Below, piece after piece: positions 27,200 to 36,051 of a stretch of 64,000 nt of DNA. Position 1 is the stretch's first letter. Each line of letters opens with the position of its first letter. This stretch comes from Pseudomonas fluorescens (GTDB lineage: Bacteria > Pseudomonadota > Gammaproteobacteria > Pseudomonadales > Pseudomonadaceae): assembly GCF_000968015.1 (NCBI RefSeq), contig NZ_LACH01000041.1, positions 1 through 64,000 on the forward strand, written 5' to 3'. The translations under genes were made by a program, and so were the position numbers. The notes below the pieces were generated by a model, which had not been told where the DNA came from, searched no databases, and saw only the letters and a list, made by a program, of their open reading frames with translations.

Positions 27200-27359
27200 C
27201 CCCTCACCCTAGCCCTCTCCCCAAGGGGTAGAGGGGACTGACCGAGTTGCTCTTGGAGCTACATCGACCTGAATAATCGAGTCGAACTCAGGTTTGAAAA
27301 GCACAAAGATCGGGCCCCTTTCCCCCTCTCCCCTCTGGGGAGAGGGCTGGGGTGAGGGG
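27200..27359. repeat. Long imperfect inverted repeat between mtlD and mtlY
   Basis: CCCCTCACCCTAGCCCTCTC... (27200-27237) is repeated inverted at 27321-27359 with few mismatches. The arms are about 38 bases and the spacer about 83. The pyrimidine-rich CCCTCACCC-AGCCCTCTCCC motif is a dispersed repeat of many proteobacterial genomes. A folded RNA here would sit between mtlD and the ribosome site of mtlY. Confidence 0.8.
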
Positions 27360-27398
27360 TGGTTTTCAGATGAACGTTACAAACCAGCAGGATCGCCC

Positions 27399-28895
27399 AT
27401 GGCAAACCAACAACTATTCCTCGGCATCGACTGTGGCACCCAAGGCACCAAAGCCATCATTCTCGACGCCGTCAGCGGTCAGGTGCTGGGCCAGGGTGCT
27501 GCCGCGCACAGACTGATCAGTGGCGCCAATGGCCGCCACGAGCAAGACACCTCGCAATGGCTCGAGGCCTTCGCGCTTGCCACCCGCCGCGCATTGCTCG
27601 CGGCGAAGGTCGACGGCCAGGACATCCTCGGCATCGGCGTTTCCGGCCAGCAACACGGGCTGGTGCTGCTCGACGATCAGGGCCAGGTGCTGCGTCCGGC
27701 CAAACTCTGGTGTGACACCGAATCCACCCCGGAAAACGACCGTCTGCTTGCCCATCTGGGTGGCGAAAAAGGCTCCCTGGAACGCCTCGGCGTTGTGATC
27801 GCGCCGGGCTACACCGTCTCCAAACTGCTCTGGACCCAAGAACAACACCCGCAGATTTTCGCGCGCATCGCGCGCATCCTGCTGCCCCATGACTACCTCA
27901 ACTATTGGCTCACCGGCCGCAGTTGCAGCGAGTATGGCGACGCCTCGGGCACCGGCTATTTCAATGTGCGAACTCGTCAGTGGGATTTGCAGCTGCTGCG
28001 TGACATCGATCCCACCGGGCGACTACAAGCCGCGCTGCCGGAGCTGATCGACGCTCATCAAGCCGTCGGCACGATCCTGCCGAGCATCGCCGAACACCTG
28101 GGCATCAACCCACAGGCGCTGGTCTCCAGCGGCGGTGGCGACAACATGATGGGCGCCATCGGCACCGGTAATATCAAGCCCGGCGCTATCACCATGAGCC
28201 TCGGTTCTTCGGGGACGGTCTACGCCTATGCGGATCAACCGAAGGTCAGCCCGGACGCTTCAGTCGCAACGTTCTGCTCCTCCAGTGGTGGCTGGCTGCC
28301 GCTGATTTGCACCATGAACCTGACCAACGCGACCGGGGTAATTCGCGAGCTGTTCGAGCTGGATATCGAACAGTTCAACGAACTCGTCGCACAAGCCCCC
28401 ATCGGTGCCGAAGGCGTGTGCATGCTGCCGTTCCTCAACGGCGAGCGCGTCCCCGCCCTGCCCCATGCCACCGGCAGCTTGCTGGGGTTGACGATGACTA
28501 ACCTGACGCAGGCCAACCTGTGCCGAGCGGTGGTCGAAGGCACGACCTTCGGTTTGCGTTATGGGCTGGACCTGCTGCGCCAGAATGGCTTACAAAGCCG
28601 CAGCATCTGCCTGATTGGCGGCGGCTCGAAAAGCCCGGTGTGGCGGCAGATCGTCGCTGACATCATGAACACCCCGGTGATCTGCACCGAACAAAGCGAA
28701 GCCGCGGCCCTTGGCGCCGCGATTCAGGCGGCGTGGTGCAAGTCCAGGGAAAACGGGCATGAAGACAGCCTGGAGGATCTATGCGAGCGTTGTGTGAAGC
28801 TCGATCCGGCCAGCGAAACCTTGCCGATCGCAGACAATGTGACGGCCTGTCAGCAGGCCTACGAACGCTATCAACAGCATGTCGCAACCCTTTAA
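27399..28895 (+). CDS. mtlY: MtlY, xylulokinase
   Basis: 498 aa, a FGGY-family carbohydrate kinase that phosphorylates D-xylulose (from arabitol) to xylulose 5-phosphate. It has the N-terminal phosphate loop LFLGIDCGTQGTKAIILD, the FGGY signature-1 region in the middle and the C-terminal ATP-binding block LIGGGSKSPVWRQIVADI. ATG 27399 (MANQQLF) has AGGATC 7 bases upstream; the frame is open further upstream, but that part lies in the inverted repeat. It is followed 13 bases later by mtlZ. Confidence 0.92.
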   Translation: MANQQLFLGIDCGTQGTKAIILDAVSGQVLGQGAAAHRLISGANGRHEQDTSQWLEAFALATRRALLAAKVDGQDILGIGVSGQQHGLVLLDDQGQVLRPAKLWCDTESTPENDRLLAHLGGEKGSLERLGVVIAPGYTVSKLLWTQEQHPQIFARIARILLPHDYLNYWLTGRSCSEYGDASGTGYFNVRTRQWDLQLLRDIDPTGRLQAALPELIDAHQAVGTILPSIAEHLGINPQALVSSGGGDNMMGAIGTGNIKPGAITMSLGSSGTVYAYADQPKVSPDASVATFCSSSGGWLPLICTMNLTNATGVIRELFELDIEQFNELVAQAPIGAEGVCMLPFLNGERVPALPHATGSLLGLTMTNLTQANLCRAVVEGTTFGLRYGLDLLRQNGLQSRSICLIGGGSKSPVWRQIVADIMNTPVICTEQSEAAALGAAIQAAWCKSRENGHEDSLEDLCERCVKLDPASETLPIADNVTACQQAYERYQQHVATL

Positions 28896-28908
28896 AGAGT
28901 GAACAACT

Positions 28909-29847
28909 ATGTACCTGGTGTGTGGCGAAGCGCTGTTCGATTTCTTCAGTGAAGACGATGCCAGCGGCCTGGCTTCAAAAGTGAATTTCAAGGCGATTGC
29001 CGGCGGTTCGCCGTTCAACGTCGCGGTGGGTTTGCGTCGTTTGGGGGTGGATGCGGCGCTGTTTGCCGGCCTGTCCACCGACTACCTCGGTCGGCGCTTG
29101 CAGCAGGTCCTGCAGGATGAAGGCGTGCGCCCGGATTATCTGGTGGATTTCGCTGCGCCTACCACCCTGGCGATGGTGGCCGTCGGTGCCAATGGTTCGC
29201 CGCATTACAGCTTCCGGGGCGAAGGCTGCGCGGATCGTCAGCTGAAAGCCGAGCATCTGCCGGAACTGGGCCCTGAGGTACGCGGCCTGCACATCGGCTC
29301 TTTTTCGCTTGTAGTGCAACCGATTGCCGACACGCTGCTGGCATTGGTGCAGCGGGAAAGCGGCAAACGCTTGATCAGCCTTGATCCCAACGTGCGGCTC
29401 AATCCTGAGCCGAATATCGATTTGTGGCGTTCGCGGATTGCGACCTTGGTTGAGCTGGCCGACCTGATCAAAGTCAGCGATGAGGATTTGAGCCTGTTGT
29501 ACCCCGAGCAGGATCCGCAACGGGTGATTGAAGGCTGGCTGCAGCATCGCTGTCAGTTGGTGTTTCTGACCCGTGGTGGCGAGGGGGCGACAGTGTTCAG
29601 CCGTCTGCATGGCGCCTGGTCGGTGCCGGCGAGTTCAGTGAAAATCGCCGACACCGTGGGCGCGGGCGATACATTCCAGGCGGCGGTGATTACCTGGCTG
29701 ACGGAGCAGCAGCTGGATTCGGTTGAGGGCGTGCAATCGCTCGGCCGCGAGCAGATCGACGGGATGTTGAAGTTTGCGGTGCAAGCCGCGGCACTGACGT
29801 GCAGCAAGACCGGGCCGGACTTGCCGTATCGCCAGCAACTCACCTGA
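28909..29847 (+). CDS. mtlZ: MtlZ, fructokinase (PfkB family)
   Basis: 312 aa, a ribokinase/PfkB-type sugar kinase: N-terminal substrate block GGSPFNVAVGLRRLG and C-terminal anion-hole and catalytic base motif DTVGAGDTFQAAVITWL. It phosphorylates the fructose made by MtlD to fructose 6-phosphate. Last gene of the mtl operon, with AAAGAG before the ATG. A REP-like palindrome follows after 27 bases. Confidence 0.93.
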   Translation: MYLVCGEALFDFFSEDDASGLASKVNFKAIAGGSPFNVAVGLRRLGVDAALFAGLSTDYLGRRLQQVLQDEGVRPDYLVDFAAPTTLAMVAVGANGSPHYSFRGEGCADRQLKAEHLPELGPEVRGLHIGSFSLVVQPIADTLLALVQRESGKRLISLDPNVRLNPEPNIDLWRSRIATLVELADLIKVSDEDLSLLYPEQDPQRVIEGWLQHRCQLVFLTRGGEGATVFSRLHGAWSVPASSVKIADTVGAGDTFQAAVITWLTEQQLDSVEGVQSLGREQIDGMLKFAVQAAALTCSKTGPDLPYRQQLT

Positions 29848-29874
29848 CACACCTGGCACACCCGATACACCTCC

Positions 29875-29973
29875 TGTAGGAGCTGCCGCAGGCTGCGATC
29901 TTTTAATTTTGGCCATTAAAAGCAAGATCAACAGATCGTCCGAACGCGGCCCGAGCCTTCGGCAGCTCCTACC
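29875..29973. repeat. REP-like palindrome between mtlZ and the porin gene
   Basis: TAGGAGCTGCCGCAGGCT (29877-29894) is inverted, imperfectly, at 29953-29971. It is related to the element at 43051. It fills the gap between the convergent mtlZ and OprD-family genes and could serve both as transcript end. Confidence 0.8.
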
Positions 29974-29975
29974 GG

Positions 29976-31277
29976 TCAGAGCACCGAAAAGTTGTAACTC
30001 ACAATCAACCGGGTCTCATCGACATCCCGGGCAAACTTCTCGTAGTTGGTCCGGTACGTCGCATTACGCAATCGCAGGCTGACATCTTTGAACGTCCCGC
30101 TCTGCACCACGTACTTGAGCTCGCTGTCGCGCTCCCACTCCTTCCCTTCCTGATCACTGCCCAGCACCTTAATGTGATCACCGTTCACGTAGCGGGTCAG
30201 GAAGCTAAGGCCATTGATGCCAATCGCCTTGAAGTCATAGTCATACCGCAACTGCCACGAGCGCTCCTGCGCAGCGGCGAAGTCGTTGACCTGTACATAG
30301 TTGACCAGGTACGGATTGGTCCCATCCAGATACGGCATCGAATTGTCGCCGTTCATGCGCTGCCAACCGGCGCTGAAAGTGTGACCGCTGATAGTGTAAG
30401 CAAGCATGCCGCTCAGGGCACGGTTGTCGATGGAGCCTGCACGCGCAGCGCCGCTGTCGGCACTCTTGAGCAATCGAAGGTCAGCCTTGAGCACGCCGTC
30501 GCCCAACGGCTGGTTGGCCAGCAAACCGATGAAGTGCTGACGGTAAATGTCCTCCAGTTCGGCGTAGTGATATTGGCCGGTCAGGCGCTCGTTGACCTTG
30601 TAGTCAAAGCCGTACATGTCGAAATGATCGGCGGTGACGTTGCAGGCATAACGCTTGTTCTTGCAGTGCACGCGGATGTCCTGGGAATCGGTGGAATCCC
30701 GGGCGGTGTACTTGTCCAGCCGCGCCGCCATAAAGGTCAGGTCCTTGACCTCTTTGGAGGTGAGCATTGCGCCGTTGAACATCGTCGGCAGCAACCGACC
30801 ATCGTTGTACTTGAGCAGCGGCACGTCGGGCAGCAGTGCGCCGTACTTCAATACACTTTGCGAGAATCGCACTTTGGCGGTCAGACCGAGTTTCGCGTAT
30901 TCGTCTTTCGACCCGCGCGGATCCTGCCCCGTGGACGGCAGCAAACCACTGTTGCTGCTGTCGGCGCTGGAATCGAGCTTGAGCCCCAGCATGCCCAAGG
31001 CATCGATGCCGAAACCGACGGTGCCTTCGGTGTAACCCGATTGCAGATTGAGAATAAAACCTTGAGCCGACTCTTCACGCTTCGAAGCGCCCTGCTCGTT
31101 GGGCGTGTGCCCATCCCGGAAGTCGCGATTGAAATACACCGTGCGCGACTCGATTTTCGCCGTGGTGTCGTCGATAAAACCGCTCGCGAAAGCCGACCCG
31201 GTAAAACCGGCGCACAGGACTAAAGCGCCGAAGCCGAGTGACTGGCGCGCGGTGATGAGAGTAAAGGGGGGACGCAT
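29976..31277 (-). CDS. OprD-family outer-membrane porin
   Basis: 433 aa. Signal peptide ending SAFA, then the mature start SGFIDDTTAKIESRTVYFNRDFRDG typical of OprD porins. The rest is alternating beta-strand sequence, and the protein ends in an aromatic strand (LIVSYNFSVL) as 18-strand barrels do. OprD members take up amino acids, small aromatic acids or sugars; the substrate is not readable. I chose ATG 31277 because GGAG lies 9 bases upstream. It is convergent with the mtl operon and only 2 bases from the REP element, so a role in polyol uptake is possible but unproven. Confidence 0.88.
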   Translation of the reverse strand: MRPPFTLITARQSLGFGALVLCAGFTGSAFASGFIDDTTAKIESRTVYFNRDFRDGHTPNEQGASKREESAQGFILNLQSGYTEGTVGFGIDALGMLGLKLDSSADSSNSGLLPSTGQDPRGSKDEYAKLGLTAKVRFSQSVLKYGALLPDVPLLKYNDGRLLPTMFNGAMLTSKEVKDLTFMAARLDKYTARDSTDSQDIRVHCKNKRYACNVTADHFDMYGFDYKVNERLTGQYHYAELEDIYRQHFIGLLANQPLGDGVLKADLRLLKSADSGAARAGSIDNRALSGMLAYTISGHTFSAGWQRMNGDNSMPYLDGTNPYLVNYVQVNDFAAAQERSWQLRYDYDFKAIGINGLSFLTRYVNGDHIKVLGSDQEGKEWERDSELKYVVQSGTFKDVSLRLRNATYRTNYEKFARDVDETRLIVSYNFSVL

Positions 31278-31519
31278 GAAAAAAAGCTCCAACAGTGCAG
31301 CGTTTGCGCAAGGCGCAATAAGCCAAAGAAATAGCCTTCGCCCCGGACAAGTAACTTGCCAGGATGAAGTGGATACACAGAAGTGAGCGGCGATGATGGC
31401 AGAAGGCTGTTACGGGCTACAGACGACTTTAGTCGGTAAATGACGGTTCGCTTCCTTGAACGAGGCGCTTTAATCCTGCACCATCCGCCCCAGCTTATTC
31501 AAAGGACGGAATTAAAGGC

Positions 31520-33592
31520 ATGCTGGACGCGAACGCAACCCATATTTCCCTGACGCTGGAAGGCGTTTCCGTTGACCTTCAGGTACTTAGCTTCGTCGGT
31601 CGCGAAACCCTCAATCAGCCGTTCTGTTTCGACATCGAACTGGTCAGCGCACGCCCCGACCTGAAACTCGAAGAGTTGCTGCACAAGCCCGGCTGCCTGA
31701 CCTTCGGCGCCACCGGCAAAGGCATCATCCACGGTCTGGTGTACCGCATCGAGCAAGGCGACTCCGGCAAAAGCCTGACCCGTTACAGCATCAGCCTGGT
31801 GCCGCAACTCGCCTACCTGCGCCACAACCATGACCAGCAGATTTTCCAGCATTTAAGCGTGCCGAAGATCATCGCTCAGGTCCTCGAAGCCCGCGGCATC
31901 CTGGCCGACGCCTACAGCTTCCAACTCGGCGCGATCTACCCGGAACGCGATTACTGCGTGCAGTACGACGAATCCGACCTGCATTTCATCCAGCGCCTGT
32001 GCGAAGAAGAAGGCATTCACTTCCACTTCCAGCACTCGTCCAGCGGTCACAAACTGGTGTTCGGCGATGACCAGACGGTGTTCCGCAAACTCGCGCCCGT
32101 GGCCTATCAGCAAGATTCCGGCATGGCCGCCGAGAAACCGGTGATCAAACGCTTCAACCTGCGCCTGGAAACCCGCACCACCCGCGTCAGCCGCCGCGAC
32201 TACGACTTCGAGAAACCGCGCATCCTGCCCGAGGGCTCCGCCAAAAGCGCGTTCGCCCCGGACCTGGAAGACTACGACTACCCCGGCCGATTCACCGACC
32301 GCGAACGCGGCAAGCAACTGGCCACCCGCGCCCTGGAACGTCACCGTAGCGACTACAAGCTTGCCGAAGGCAAAAGCGACGAGCCAACCCTGGTCAGCGG
32401 CCACTTCCTGGCCCTGAGCGAACACCCGCGCGCCGAGTGGAACGACCTCTGGCTGCTGCTGGAAGTGGTGCACGAAGGCAAACAGCCGCAAGTGCTCGGC
32501 GCAAACGTCACCAGCGACGTCACCCAGAACAAAGACGATTTCCACCAGGGCTACCGCAACCGCTTCCTCGCCACCCCGTGGGACGCGCACTTCCGCCCTG
32601 CCCTCGAACACCCGAAACCCAAAGTCCTCGGCAGCCAGACCGCCATCGTCACCGGCCCCAAGGGCGAAGAAATCCACTGCGATGAATACGGCCGCGTCAA
32701 AGTCCAGTTCCACTGGGACCGCGAAGGCCAGGCCGACGACAACACCAGCTGCTGGCTGCGCGTCGCCACCGGCTGGGCCGGCAATGCCTACGGCGGCATC
32801 GCCATCCCGCGCATCGGCATGGAAGTGCTGGTGTCATTTATGGAAGGCGACCCCGACCAACCGCTGATCACCGGCTGCCTGTACCACAAGGAAAACGTCG
32901 TCCCGTACGACCTGCCGGCGAACAAGACCCGCAGCACCTTCAAGACCCTGAGCTCACCGGGCGGCAACGGTTACAACGAGTTTCGGATTGAAGACAAGAA
33001 AGGCGCAGAACAGATTTATCTGCACGCCCAGCGCGATTGGGATGAAAACATTGAGCACGACCAGAAGATTCGCATCGGCAACGAGCGGCACGACACGGTC
33101 GAGGCCAATGTTTTCAGCGAATTCAAGGTTGAAGAACATCGGATTACCCACCTCGATCGCAAGACTGAGACCCGGGCTAATGACCACTTGACGGTTGCCG
33201 TGACTCAGCATGTAAAGGTGGGGACGGCGCAGTTTGTCGAGGCGGGTCAGGAGATTCACTACAACGCCGGGGAAAAGGTTGTGGTTGAGGGTGGCATGGA
33301 GCTGACGGCCAAGGCTGGCGGGAGCTTTGTGAAGATAGATGCCGGGGGCGTGACGATCAGTGGTGCGCAGGTAAAAGTTAACTCCGGCGGTGGTCCCGGC
33401 GCGGGGACAGGGATTCAGATTCTCCCTCCTGTTATTCCATGGGCCGCCGCCCAGGACAAAGCAGGTGCCCTGCTCGTCCCGGCGGCCGTGCAAATGGCCA
33501 TGGCCAAAGCCGCCCGTGCGGCTGGCGACATCCGCTGCCCGATCTGCGAAGCCTGCCGTGAAGGCAAGTGCGACCTGGGGACTGCGGCATGA
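31520..33592 (+). CDS. vgrG: VgrG, type VI secretion tip protein
   Basis: 690 aa. The N-terminal gp27-like part is seen in LNQPFCFDIELVSARPDLKL and YDESDLHFIQRLCEEEGIHFHF. A gp5-like OB fold follows (YGRVKVQFHWDRE, GIAIPRIGMEVLVSFMEGDP), then a triple beta-helix needle with repeated short strands (about 500-630). The C-terminal tail (about 655-690) carries CPICEACREGKC, four closely spaced cysteines beyond the needle that may bind a metal or dock the adaptor. It forms the spike of the T6SS tube. No structural tss genes are present, so this is an orphan vgrG cluster. Its stop overlaps the adaptor start by 4 bases. Confidence 0.95.
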   Translation: MLDANATHISLTLEGVSVDLQVLSFVGRETLNQPFCFDIELVSARPDLKLEELLHKPGCLTFGATGKGIIHGLVYRIEQGDSGKSLTRYSISLVPQLAYLRHNHDQQIFQHLSVPKIIAQVLEARGILADAYSFQLGAIYPERDYCVQYDESDLHFIQRLCEEEGIHFHFQHSSSGHKLVFGDDQTVFRKLAPVAYQQDSGMAAEKPVIKRFNLRLETRTTRVSRRDYDFEKPRILPEGSAKSAFAPDLEDYDYPGRFTDRERGKQLATRALERHRSDYKLAEGKSDEPTLVSGHFLALSEHPRAEWNDLWLLLEVVHEGKQPQVLGANVTSDVTQNKDDFHQGYRNRFLATPWDAHFRPALEHPKPKVLGSQTAIVTGPKGEEIHCDEYGRVKVQFHWDREGQADDNTSCWLRVATGWAGNAYGGIAIPRIGMEVLVSFMEGDPDQPLITGCLYHKENVVPYDLPANKTRSTFKTLSSPGGNGYNEFRIEDKKGAEQIYLHAQRDWDENIEHDQKIRIGNERHDTVEANVFSEFKVEEHRITHLDRKTETRANDHLTVAVTQHVKVGTAQFVEAGQEIHYNAGEKVVVEGGMELTAKAGGSFVKIDAGGVTISGAQVKVNSGGGPGAGTGIQILPPVIPWAAAQDKAGALLVPAAVQMAMAKAARAAGDIRCPICEACREGKCDLGTAA

Positions 33593-34440
33593 GCGACGCA
33601 CTGAACAACTGGCTCGGCGAACAAACCCGGCTCAATCGAGTCCTGATCCTCGCCCTCGACAGCCTCGCCGAACCCAACCCGGTCACCTCGCTGTACAGCG
33701 CCGGCCTGATGCAGCGCTCGGTGCAACTCTATCGAGGCACCCAGTACGCCGAGTTCGCCCCCATCAGCCCATGGCTGACCGAACTGACCAACCCAAGCGC
33801 CGACGCCTTCCGCAAACTGCTGGACGACCCACAGCGAAACTGGGGCTGGATCGGCAGCATGGACAAGGCCGACCTCGACAGCCTGACCCAACACTGGCGA
33901 GCACGGATGGTCATTGACGAAGACGGCGAGCGCTCGTTGTTCCGATTCCAGGACAACCGCGTGATTGCTCGTTGCCTCGCCAACCTGAGCGAGACCGAAC
34001 GACCCGTGTTATTGGGCCCGATCAGCAGCGTGCTGTATTGGGACGAGGAACAATGGAAAAGCGCAGATAACGCCCGCCCCGGCATGTACCCCGTGCCAAA
34101 CCCGGCGCCATGGCTGCGCATCCCCAACTCGCCGGACCGCAGCCGCAGCATCCTGCGCGAAAACATCAAGCGCTGGCTCTTGGTGCACCACGTCGAAGCC
34201 GCCGCCAAACTCTCCGAAACCCGCAACGTTCGCGAGTGGCTGGAAGAACAGATGGACTTGCTCGAAACCTGGCAATGGAACAAGCCGGAACAACGCGAGT
34301 TCATGCTCAGCCTCAGACTTGATCCCAAATGTGCAGACGACGTGGCTTGGCAGCCATTGCCGGGTGAGACGCCAGAGCAACATTTTGCAAGGTGTCAGCG
34401 GGTGTTTGATGCGAGCTTGGGTAAGTCAGAGCGTGAGTGA
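33589..34440 (+). CDS. DUF4123 effector adaptor/chaperone (Tap/TEC type)
   Basis: 283 aa. DUF4123 proteins load a specific effector onto the cognate VgrG. Family blocks seen are LDSLAEPNPVTSLYS near the N-terminus, GWIGSMDKADLDSLTQHWRA, a central FRFQDNRVIARCL with the acidic and aromatic pattern of the domain, and a C-terminal helical region. ATG 33589 overlaps the vgrG stop (ATGA), so translation is coupled. It is followed by the immunity-like lipoproteins and the lipase, which is therefore its probable cargo. Confidence 0.88.
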   Translation: MSDALNNWLGEQTRLNRVLILALDSLAEPNPVTSLYSAGLMQRSVQLYRGTQYAEFAPISPWLTELTNPSADAFRKLLDDPQRNWGWIGSMDKADLDSLTQHWRARMVIDEDGERSLFRFQDNRVIARCLANLSETERPVLLGPISSVLYWDEEQWKSADNARPGMYPVPNPAPWLRIPNSPDRSRSILRENIKRWLLVHHVEAAAKLSETRNVREWLEEQMDLLETWQWNKPEQREFMLSLRLDPKCADDVAWQPLPGETPEQHFARCQRVFDASLGKSERE

Positions 34441-35245
34441 GGCAAAGGCGTTTCGCGCGCCTAGACATGTGCTTTGTTTTTTTGCTGTGGCGGGTGTGAT
34501 GGCGGCTTCTGGTTGTTCGGTCATCAAGCCTACTGACAGTTTTACGTTACTGACGGAACTGCCACCGGGGTTCAGCATTAAAGGCGAAGCGTCTTATGTG
34601 CCTCGTATGGGGGAGACGTGTTCGGTGCCTGCGAAGAAAGGCAGGAACTATCCGGGTTTAAAATTCTTTGAGCAAAAGCTAAATAACGCAGCTCAGACAG
34701 CACATTTCGAAGTGCCACTGACCAGTAATGAAGGTGGCTGCCCGCTGGTAATTGATACCTTCTCATATGAGGTTGACGCCAAATATGGTGCTGACTTTCG
34801 AAATGTAGGTAGGGCCCACACAGGGGTTTCGTTTCGGGATGGAAGTGCAGAAAGTCCGAGACCTCCTCCAGTCCTAGTCTTGCAGAAACAGTGCGAATGG
34901 TTCTTTCGCACCGCAGGACCAAAACGCTACATCGTAAAACTTCTGAAATGTAGATCTGTAGAAACTCCGGATCAGGCAACCGACCCAGATGTTAAAGGTC
35001 CCATGCAACGTGCTCTGTTCGCAGGAAAGACAATAAAAGTAGTTTTCGCCATTTCAAGCGAGGAAAGTCCAGCCGTAGGCGATAACTGGGTAAAGTTCCC
35101 CGCTGGGTGGAAACGCTGCATGGGTAAGAGCCTGGAGGACCCTTATGCGTTTTGTAATGGGAACACCACCAGTTTCAAACCCTTCAAAATGCCGGATGGA
35201 CGCGATTGCACCGTCTACCCAACTTGCACCGAACAAGGAAAATAA
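34433..35245 (+). CDS. Lipoprotein, immunity candidate copy 1
   Basis: 270 aa from GTG 34433. A signal with lipobox (CFFAVAGVMAASGC) sends it to the periplasmic face; the acylated Cys is near residue 28. The mature part shares blocks with the next two genes: DSFTLLTELPPGFSIKGEAS, RMGETC, and the C-terminal FKPFKMPDGRDCTVYP. In T6SS phospholipase modules the periplasmic lipoprotein next to the lipase is the immunity protein, and I infer that role. The start overlaps the adaptor stop by 8 bases with a weak ribosome site; ATG 34409 is an alternative. Codon use is AT-richer than in vgrG. Confidence 0.72.
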   Translation: MSEAKAFRAPRHVLCFFAVAGVMAASGCSVIKPTDSFTLLTELPPGFSIKGEASYVPRMGETCSVPAKKGRNYPGLKFFEQKLNNAAQTAHFEVPLTSNEGGCPLVIDTFSYEVDAKYGADFRNVGRAHTGVSFRDGSAESPRPPPVLVLQKQCEWFFRTAGPKRYIVKLLKCRSVETPDQATDPDVKGPMQRALFAGKTIKVVFAISSEESPAVGDNWVKFPAGWKRCMGKSLEDPYAFCNGNTTSFKPFKMPDGRDCTVYPTCTEQGK

Positions 35246-35246
35246 A

Positions 35247-36041
35247 ATGCTTTCACCAGATTTTTTTACTGGACTTGTTCGAGTAGCGGCCATCGGATTA
35301 GGGACGCTTGGGGCTACAGGATGTTCTATCGCACAACAGGATAGCTTCACGCTGATCACTGAACTACCCCCCGGATTCAAATTTAAAGGAGAAGCCTCCT
35401 ACGTACCTCGCACGGGGGAAAGCTGCACAGTCCCGATTCGCGAAGGAAGAAACTACCCAGGCAAAAAGTTTTTTAAACAAGAGCTTAGTAACGAAGCGCA
35501 AACAGCATACTTTGAAGTCCCGCTGACCAGTTACGAAGGTGGCTGCCCCTTGGTACTTGATAACTTCGGATATCAGGTTGACGCGAAGTACGGTGCTGCC
35601 CGGCTCGATTTAGGTAGGGCCTTCACGGGTGTTTCGTTCCGGGATGGAACCGCAGACGGTCCAATTCCTCCGCCAGTCTTGGTATTGCAAAAGCAATGTG
35701 AATGGTTGTTTCGAACTGATGGACCTGATCGTTACATCGTAAAGATTCTAAAATGTAAATCTGTGGCCACGCCCGAATTGGCAAGCGATCCAGTAGCAAA
35801 AGGTCCAATGCCTCGTGCTCAGTTTGCGGAAAAGACGATAAAAGTAGTATTCGACATTTCAAGCGAGGAAAGACCTGCAGTAGGTGATAACTGGGTGAAG
35901 TTCCCGGCTGGCTGGAAGCGTTGTATGGGAAAGAGCCTCACAGACCCTTATGCGTTTTGTCGCGGTAACACTACCGATTTCAAACCTTTCAAAATGCCGG
36001 ATGGACGTGATTGCACCGTCTACCCCAACTGCACCGAATAA
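35247..36041 (+). CDS. Lipoprotein, immunity candidate copy 2
   Basis: 264 aa. Signal and lipobox are LGTLGATGC, then SIAQQDSFTLITELPPGF. It is very similar to copy 1 in the middle (GVSFRDGTADGPIPPPVLVL; EERPAVGDNWVKFPAGWKRC) and almost identical at the C-terminus (PDGRDCTVYPNCTE). ATG 35247 follows the stop of copy 1 by one base, with AAGGA 8 bases upstream. It keeps the cysteine pattern of the family. Probable periplasmic immunity protein against the lipase at 36840, or against related lipases; the tandem copies suggest broadened or divergent specificity. Confidence 0.72.
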   Translation: MLSPDFFTGLVRVAAIGLGTLGATGCSIAQQDSFTLITELPPGFKFKGEASYVPRTGESCTVPIREGRNYPGKKFFKQELSNEAQTAYFEVPLTSYEGGCPLVLDNFGYQVDAKYGAARLDLGRAFTGVSFRDGTADGPIPPPVLVLQKQCEWLFRTDGPDRYIVKILKCKSVATPELASDPVAKGPMPRAQFAEKTIKVVFDISSEERPAVGDNWVKFPAGWKRCMGKSLTDPYAFCRGNTTDFKPFKMPDGRDCTVYPNCTE

Positions 36042-36051
36042 GGACAATAGA

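Noticed and set aside
30174..31223. Plus-strand open frame of 349 codons
   Set aside because: Antisense to the OprD-family porin, which has clear signal and barrel features.
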